From: Chrysemys picta bellii
Taxonomy: Eukaryota; Chordata; Testudines; Emydidae
NCBI RefSeq assembly: GCF_011386835.1
Contig: NC_088800.1
Location: 88,093,481 to 88,157,480 of the forward strand
DNA: 64,000 nucleotides
Direction of reading: 5' to 3'
Of this stretch, positions 39,901-46,700 are shown piece after piece; the stretch's first letter is position 1; each line of letters begins with the position of its first letter. The position numbers and the translations under genes were made by a program. Below the pieces are notes generated by a model that had not been told where the DNA came from, searched no databases, and was given only the letters and a program-made list of their open reading frames with translations.

Positions 39901-40749
39901 TTAGCCTTCTTGGCAACAAGAGCACACTGTTGACTCGTATCCAGCTTCTCGTCCACTGTAACCCCTAGGTCCTTTTCTGCAGAACTGCTGCCTAGCCATT
40001 TGGTCCCTAGTCTGTAACAGTGCATGGGATTCTTCTATCCTAAGTGAAGGACTCTGCACTTGTCCTTGTTGAACCTCACCAGGTTTCTTTTGGACCAATC
40101 CTCTAATTTGTCTAGGTTCCTCTGTATCCTATCCATACCCTCCAGCGTATCTACCACTCCTTCCAGTTTAGCGTCATCTGAAAACTTGCTGAGAGTGCAG
40201 TCCACGCCATCCTCCAGATCGTTAATAAAGATATTGAACAAAACCGGCCCCAGGACTGACCCTTAGGGCACTCCGCTTGATACCGGCTGCCAACTAGACA
40301 TGGAGCCATTGATCACTACCCATTGAGCCCGACGATCTAGCCAGCTTTCTATCCACCTTATAGCCCAATGAATGGGGAGAGATAGGCACCTTAAAATGCA
40401 ATCAACAAAAACCAGCACACTAGGCAGCTCCTTGCCTGGTCTAGCCAGTGGGAGAGGCTGTTGTTCTAAGCCACTTCCCTTTCTCAGAAACAGGCACTTG
40501 CATCCAGACTGCAGGAAGACACCTAGATCTGCTAGAGATCTATGAACAGGAATCTGACTCCTGGCTTAGGTATTTATGTAGGTTCTTGTGGGAATGACTT
40601 AGGCACCTGCCTCATTCCATGCAACCACTGCCACCAGCTGTTTTGCAGGTGCTGGCGCAACTGCTTACCTTATAACGTTTAGCCCATTGGTTAGAGTACC
40701 TCAATCATCTCTTAAGATGGTCCATAGTGGATAAAGAAAAAGTGTTTGG

Positions 40750-40784
<35 letters not shown>

Positions 40785-43700
40785 TGTAGGAAGGGCTCTG
40801 TAGTCCAGTGGTCAGAGCACTCATTCAGGGGTCAGGAGACCCTGGTTCAAGTCTCCCTGCTCCAATCATTCTTTCTTTATCCTCAAGGGCAAAGCTTCAA
40901 CAAGAGAAACTGAGAAAGCCCCCACATCAGAATATCCCATAGTTCAATGGTTAAAGCACTCTCTGAAGATAGGGGAGACCCTGTTCAAATCTTTTCCTGC
41001 TCTAGCAGAGAGCCAAATTGAACCTGGGTCTCCCACATCCCAGCAAGTGCTATAACCACTGGACTAAAAGTTACAAGGTGGGCCGTGGTGGCAGCAGCAG
41101 CAGCCAACCACCTCCTCAATTTTTTTTTTTAAGGGGACCTGATCCAGCAGGCACCCTCTAGGTGTGGCTATCAAATTGGGCAAGTTGGGCATCTGAATGC
41201 CTGTCTTCCCCTGCGGCTCAGGTGGGAGATGGGTGTCCAACGCCTAGAGTGAGGCAGCAGTGTGTATGCCTAAAGACACAAATTTAGGTGCCAAGTGAGT
41301 TTAGGCACCTACAGAATTCAGTAGGAGTTTTGTGGATCACAGTGGGGGATCTAGGCACCTAAAAATGGGATTTAGGTACCTAGATCTGTGTGTAGGTACC
41401 TAAGTAGTGTTGTGGATTCTACCCCTTTATACCTCCCAGAGTTCCAGGGTATGTAAGAGAGCATACCTGTTGTTATACCTCTTATGGGGTACTCTTAGCT
41501 CTTCTCTTATGGTGCACAGTGCTTAACAAATAATAAGACCAAATAACTAGGAGTAGTGAGATGAAACTGGCAAATGAAAATTCCTAATAAGATGTGTTTG
41601 GATATGGAATAGTCTTAGAGATTATGGAAGCATCATTCCTGGAGACAAATTAAAATGGAAGTGGATGACCTCATATTTATTCTCCTTTGTAAAGTACTTT
41701 GAGATCTATGGATGAAAATCCATACAAGAGTTAAATAATATTATTTGTATTAGATTGTGACAAACAGAACACAGCCATAAAAGCTAGAGGTGGGAAAGAC
41801 AATGTCTGATTCTAGTGACATTCCTAAAATTAAAGGTCCACTGCTTCCAAATACTTAGCCTATTGAGTTGTTTTTAATTCCATTTTGAATGACGTCGAAA
41901 CATGACTGGCTTTCTGTCATGTATGTACACAAGTAATAAATTACCTGATTTGTTTTAAGCTTTTGCTTAACATACTGGTATCTCTAACCCAACTTTGTGA
42001 CAGTGATGTATTTGCTGTTACAAACCAAGTAATTTCTTGGTTATATTTTTTTAGAGTGAATCGTAGCAAATCAGCAGTCAAACTGATTTTCAGTGTGTTC
42101 TATAAAAATGTTGAATATCACTCTTTATTAAAAAAACAAGTGACTAAAATTTGTTTTAATAATTTTTCCTTCTTTAGTACGACAATCTCCTGAGTCAATT
42201 TGGTTGCATGCAAGTTTCTGGTTCGGCATCCTCCCCTTCACTATCTGCCCCAGAGACAAGTCACCCACAAACATCAGGGAACATAGAACAGTACATTCAC
42301 GATCTTGACAATAACTCCTTTGAGTTGGACTTGCAGTTTTCTGAAGATGAGAAGAGACTACTACTGGCAAAACAGGCTGGTGGAAATCCATGGTAAGGTG
42401 TTTAAAGTGGTTGATCTGTGATTTTTGTGCTGTAATAAGGAATCTACAAAACAGTAAACCATCCATTCTTGCCTTGGTTCATATTCATCTTTATCAGAAT
42501 CCTAGTAGCTGAACAGTTAATGATTTCATTAGTAATTATGCTTTTCTTGACTAAAGATTTTTGCTAGTACCACTTTAAGAATAATGTGCAGTGATACTCT
42601 GAAAAATGGTGTGTGTGTGTGTGTGTGTCAGTGTCATATATATATATACTGGATTGTGTTTTCTCTCTGACTCCATATCAAATGAACTCAGCTAACCAAT
42701 AAAGAGAGGCTTTTTTTATCTGCTACTCTTGTAAAATCAATCTGAGGTCTGAAAACAGCATGATTCTTTGCTTCTCGTATATGGGCACCAATAATTAAGC
42801 TCTTCAAGCTAAATTAAGCTCAGTCACACCTCCACAGCCCCACTGTCTTCAGATTATACAATCAATAACAGGTGCAATCCATCAGTCTTGTCACAGTAGG
42901 AATTAAGTTGAAAATAAATTATAACCTACTGATATCTAGCAAATCCTTTTGGGATAGGGTTGAAATTCATCTAATACACCTCTACCCCGATATAATGCTG
43001 TCCTCGGGAGCCAAAAAATCTTACTGCATTATAGGTGAAACCAAGTTATATCGAACTTGCTTTGATCCGCTGGAATGCGCAGTCCCCGTCCCCCCCAACC
43101 CCCTCCGGAGCGCTGCTTTACCGCGTTATAGCCGAATTCGTGTTATATTGGGTCACGTTATATCGGGATAGAGGTGTATTTAAAGTTATATGCATGGCTC
43201 ATGAACAGAGAGGGGAGACCTATAGAGAGAGATTGGAACTTTTTAAAGATTCCAAGGCAGTGGATCTTTAGAAATATCCCAGATAGATTTGAAAGAAAAA
43301 GAAAACGATAACTAGGGTAGTTGTGGTTACATTGGGGGGAGGAGGGGCAGGGGTGCTTCTGTAATGACAATAATTCTTTTTTTTTTTCTTTTTCTTTTTT
43401 TCTTGTTAGGCACCAGTTTGTAGAAAACAACTTAATACTAAAAATGGGTCCAGTAGATAAAAGAAAGGTAAGTTTCATTATCCTGTCTGTCATGATGTAA
43501 AATGTCATTGTTCTTGCAGTTGCACCCCGAGAGATGTATTGCTAAGGAACCGGTCTTTGGAGTTCCCTGATTTGTATAGGTTTGTTAGCTCTGTCCCAAA
43601 TCTATTGTTCCTTTTATAAAAGATGTCATAACATTTCCTAGCAAACAGCTTTTCACAAATTTAATATCTTTCCTTTTTAAAAAAAAAAATGTTATGGTAC

Positions 43701-46700
43701 ACTCTTGGTTGGACAAAAGCTGCAGTCAGATTAGCTGATGGTGCTTCCAATTTGTAATCAACTGTGAATGGAGATGTCTTCTCTTCTCCTTTATCAATCT
43801 GGTTAGTCCAGCATGACACTCAGTCTTCAGTTGTTCTTGATATTGATGTTTGCTGTGTGTGTTGTTGGGCTGCTAATGTTTGAAACTAGAATACAGGCCA
43901 TTATTGTCCTCAGTGTAGTTTTTAATCCTTCTGAGGTAGAATGAAACAATCTCTCATTCTAAGAGCAACTCCACTTTCCTTCCCTCTATACTACATCTGA
44001 CTTCGGGCTACTCTGTAGAGAGTGGCAGAGGTGGTATTAAAATCAATTTAGATATTTTAAATATAAGGCTGTTGTCACTTAACTGGCCCGTTAGCTGTCA
44101 TGGTCTGCTGCCTACAAATGCAGTGTCTTCACCCCAGTCATTATCTACTTACATGTCACTCTGCATTTTCTCTTCAGAAGTCCATTGTTGTGACTGCTCA
44201 CCGCTGTGCAGGGAGCGAAAATATCTGAAAAGGATGTTGTTCTGCTACAATGTCTATATAACCAGCAGTTTTATTTTTAAAGTCCTCTTGGAACTTTGAT
44301 GAGGTTTCTATGGGTTCCCCCCGGGGTGCCACCTGGAACTGAGGTTCCACTGAGCCCCCCTAACCCACCAGCCTGGGTTCCCTTTACACCGTACTGCTGT
44401 GACCAGTCTGCACTTTCACCAGCACACATACAGGTAGGGACACACCCAGCTGCAGTTACATGCAGATGCTGTGATCAGCCCTGCATGGGAAGGCTCCAGC
44501 TAGGGAACTTCCTAGCTACTCATCTCCTTCACACACCCCTACCCTCCCTCCGAGTGTAAACTCAAAATACAGCGTAAGCTCATGAAATTCATCCTCTCAT
44601 TAAATGTGGAGAGGAATTCACAACAGCTTTCTGCCCCAAGTTATGACTCTCACACTGATTTTAGACAAAGCAAAAACAAGTTTATTTAACTACAAAAGAT
44701 AAATTTTAAGTGATTATAAGAGATAGCAAACAGATCAAAGCAGATTACCTAGCAAATAAACAATACATGCAAACTAAGCTTAATATACTACACAGATCGG
44801 ATATGAATAGCAAATTCTCACCCTAAGTGATGATACAAGCAGGCTGCAGATTAAGGGGCAAGCTACACTTGATTGCAACTTGGAATCCCCAGGTGTTCCA
44901 TTCACAAGCTAAAAATCCCTTTAGCCTAGGTCAAGCACTTTCCTCAGTTCCTTGGGTGTTTCCAGGAGTCTCTTTGAGTGGGGAGTCAATGAAGAACCAA
45001 GATGATGTTATTCCCCTGCCTTATATAGTTTTGCATATGGCGGGAACCCTTTGTTTCAGTGCTTGGGTCCCACGCCAGTCAGTGGAAAAATACTGATATC
45101 CCAAGATGGAGTCCAGCACCAAGTGACCTGGTCACATGTCCCTATAGTGTCACAGCAGCCATGACTTGGAGGCTGTCTGCAGCGTCCTCAGGAAGGCCCC
45201 CAGCTGGGAGATAAGCTTTTTCTAAGGCCTGTTGTTTTCTGTAATGGCCCTTCCCCACACAGCTTTTCAGAATGAAAGCATCTTGTCTAGTGGGTGTTCC
45301 CCAGGTGTAAACACATACATACATTGTCAATATTCCTAACTTCAGATACAAAAATGGTACATGCATACAAATATGGTAATCATAACCTTTCCAATGACAC
45401 CTCACATGACGTATCTTGCATAATTATGATGTATTTTATGCCATAATCATATCCTAATAATATCACTGTGAAGAATATGGGGTACAGTGTCACGAGGTTA
45501 ACTGTTTAAAATGCTGGTTATATTGACACTTCAACAGAAATGCACTGAGATGCATACAAGAATATAGTCAAGAAGCAGAAATTGTTTATACAGTGCTATG
45601 TGAGCTTCACAGGCAAACTCAGTCCCTGCCAAAATTACTTAAAATGCAAGTTACATTTGATGTAGGCAAAGACAAAGTGGAGAGTGGACAAGAAGGGGAA
45701 CAGGTGAGGAAGGGGCAAACTTTTTATGTAAAGTTAGTGATGTTGTATTAGTCTAGTCATTTTTTAACTTATTTTTATTAACTTGTACAGGACTTAGTTT
45801 CTTTGTGGGACTGAGACTGCTAATGTTGCATGCACATACAAGTGTCTTGTCGGTATTACCTTCCAAATATATTAGTTTAAAAAGGGTGTATGTAATGTTT
45901 TTTTTAAAAAAAAAACAAAACCCACACACACACACGTCATGTAACGCTGGATTTTTTTATAAAAGGCTCCAAAGGCGACCCTGGCAATTACAGGCTGGTA
46001 TGCCTAACTTCAGTATCAGGCAAATTAATTGAAACTATGGTTAAAAAACAGAATTATCTCACACACATGAACACGATATGTTGGGGAAGAGTCAACATGG
46101 CTTTTGTAAAGGGAAATCATGCCTCACCAATCTGTTAGAATTCTTTGTGTGTGAGAGAGAGAGTCAGCATGCACATGGGCTAGGGTGATCACATAACACA
46201 AGAACTAGAAGTCACCTGATGAAATTAATAGGCAGCAGGTTTAAAAGAAACATAGGAAATACTTCACATAACATACAGTCAACTTGTGGAACTCGTTGTC
46301 GGGAAGTTGTGAAGCCAAAAGTATAAATTGGTTCAAAAGAGAATTAGATAAATTTGTGGAGGATAGGTCCATCAACAGCTATTGGCCAAGATGGTCAGGG
46401 GTGCAGCCCCATGTTCCATGTATCCCTAAACTTCCAACTGCCTGAAGCAACTGGTACTGACCACTGTCAGAGACAGAATATTTGGCTAGATGGATCATTA
46501 GTCTGACCCTGTGTGGCCATTCTTATGTGCTAACACTTTGAAACTGTAATAAATTCAGAAACTTACTAGAAGCCCAACTCTGAAATTAGCCAACCTATAT
46601 TAACTCTGTTTCTATAATGATGCCCTGAGAGAATAAGAATCCCATATTACTTTATCCATCTATAATAAAAATATTAGTTTTATCAGTGAGCACAAATACT

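Larger units (their letters stand above)
39173..41424. mobile_element. TIR element packed with tRNA-like modules, split by CR1
   Basis: Left GGGTGAAATCCACAAA (39173) and right TTGTGGATTCTACCC (41411-41424) are inverted. Inside, repeated aggtgcctaa/taggcacct motifs and at least three tRNA-like modules: + strand 40801-40854 (A-box-like TAGTCCAGTGG, B-box-like GGTTCAAGTCT), + strand 40940-40992 (TAGTTCAATGG, TGTTCAAATCT), and minus strand 41066-41019. A weaker A-box lies at 40680. CR1 39300-40370 is a later insertion. Confidence 0.5.

Noticed and set aside
40801..40854. Functional tRNA gene
   Set aside because: A- and B-box-like motifs are present, but I could not fold a clean acceptor stem, and it lies in a repeated TIR element.
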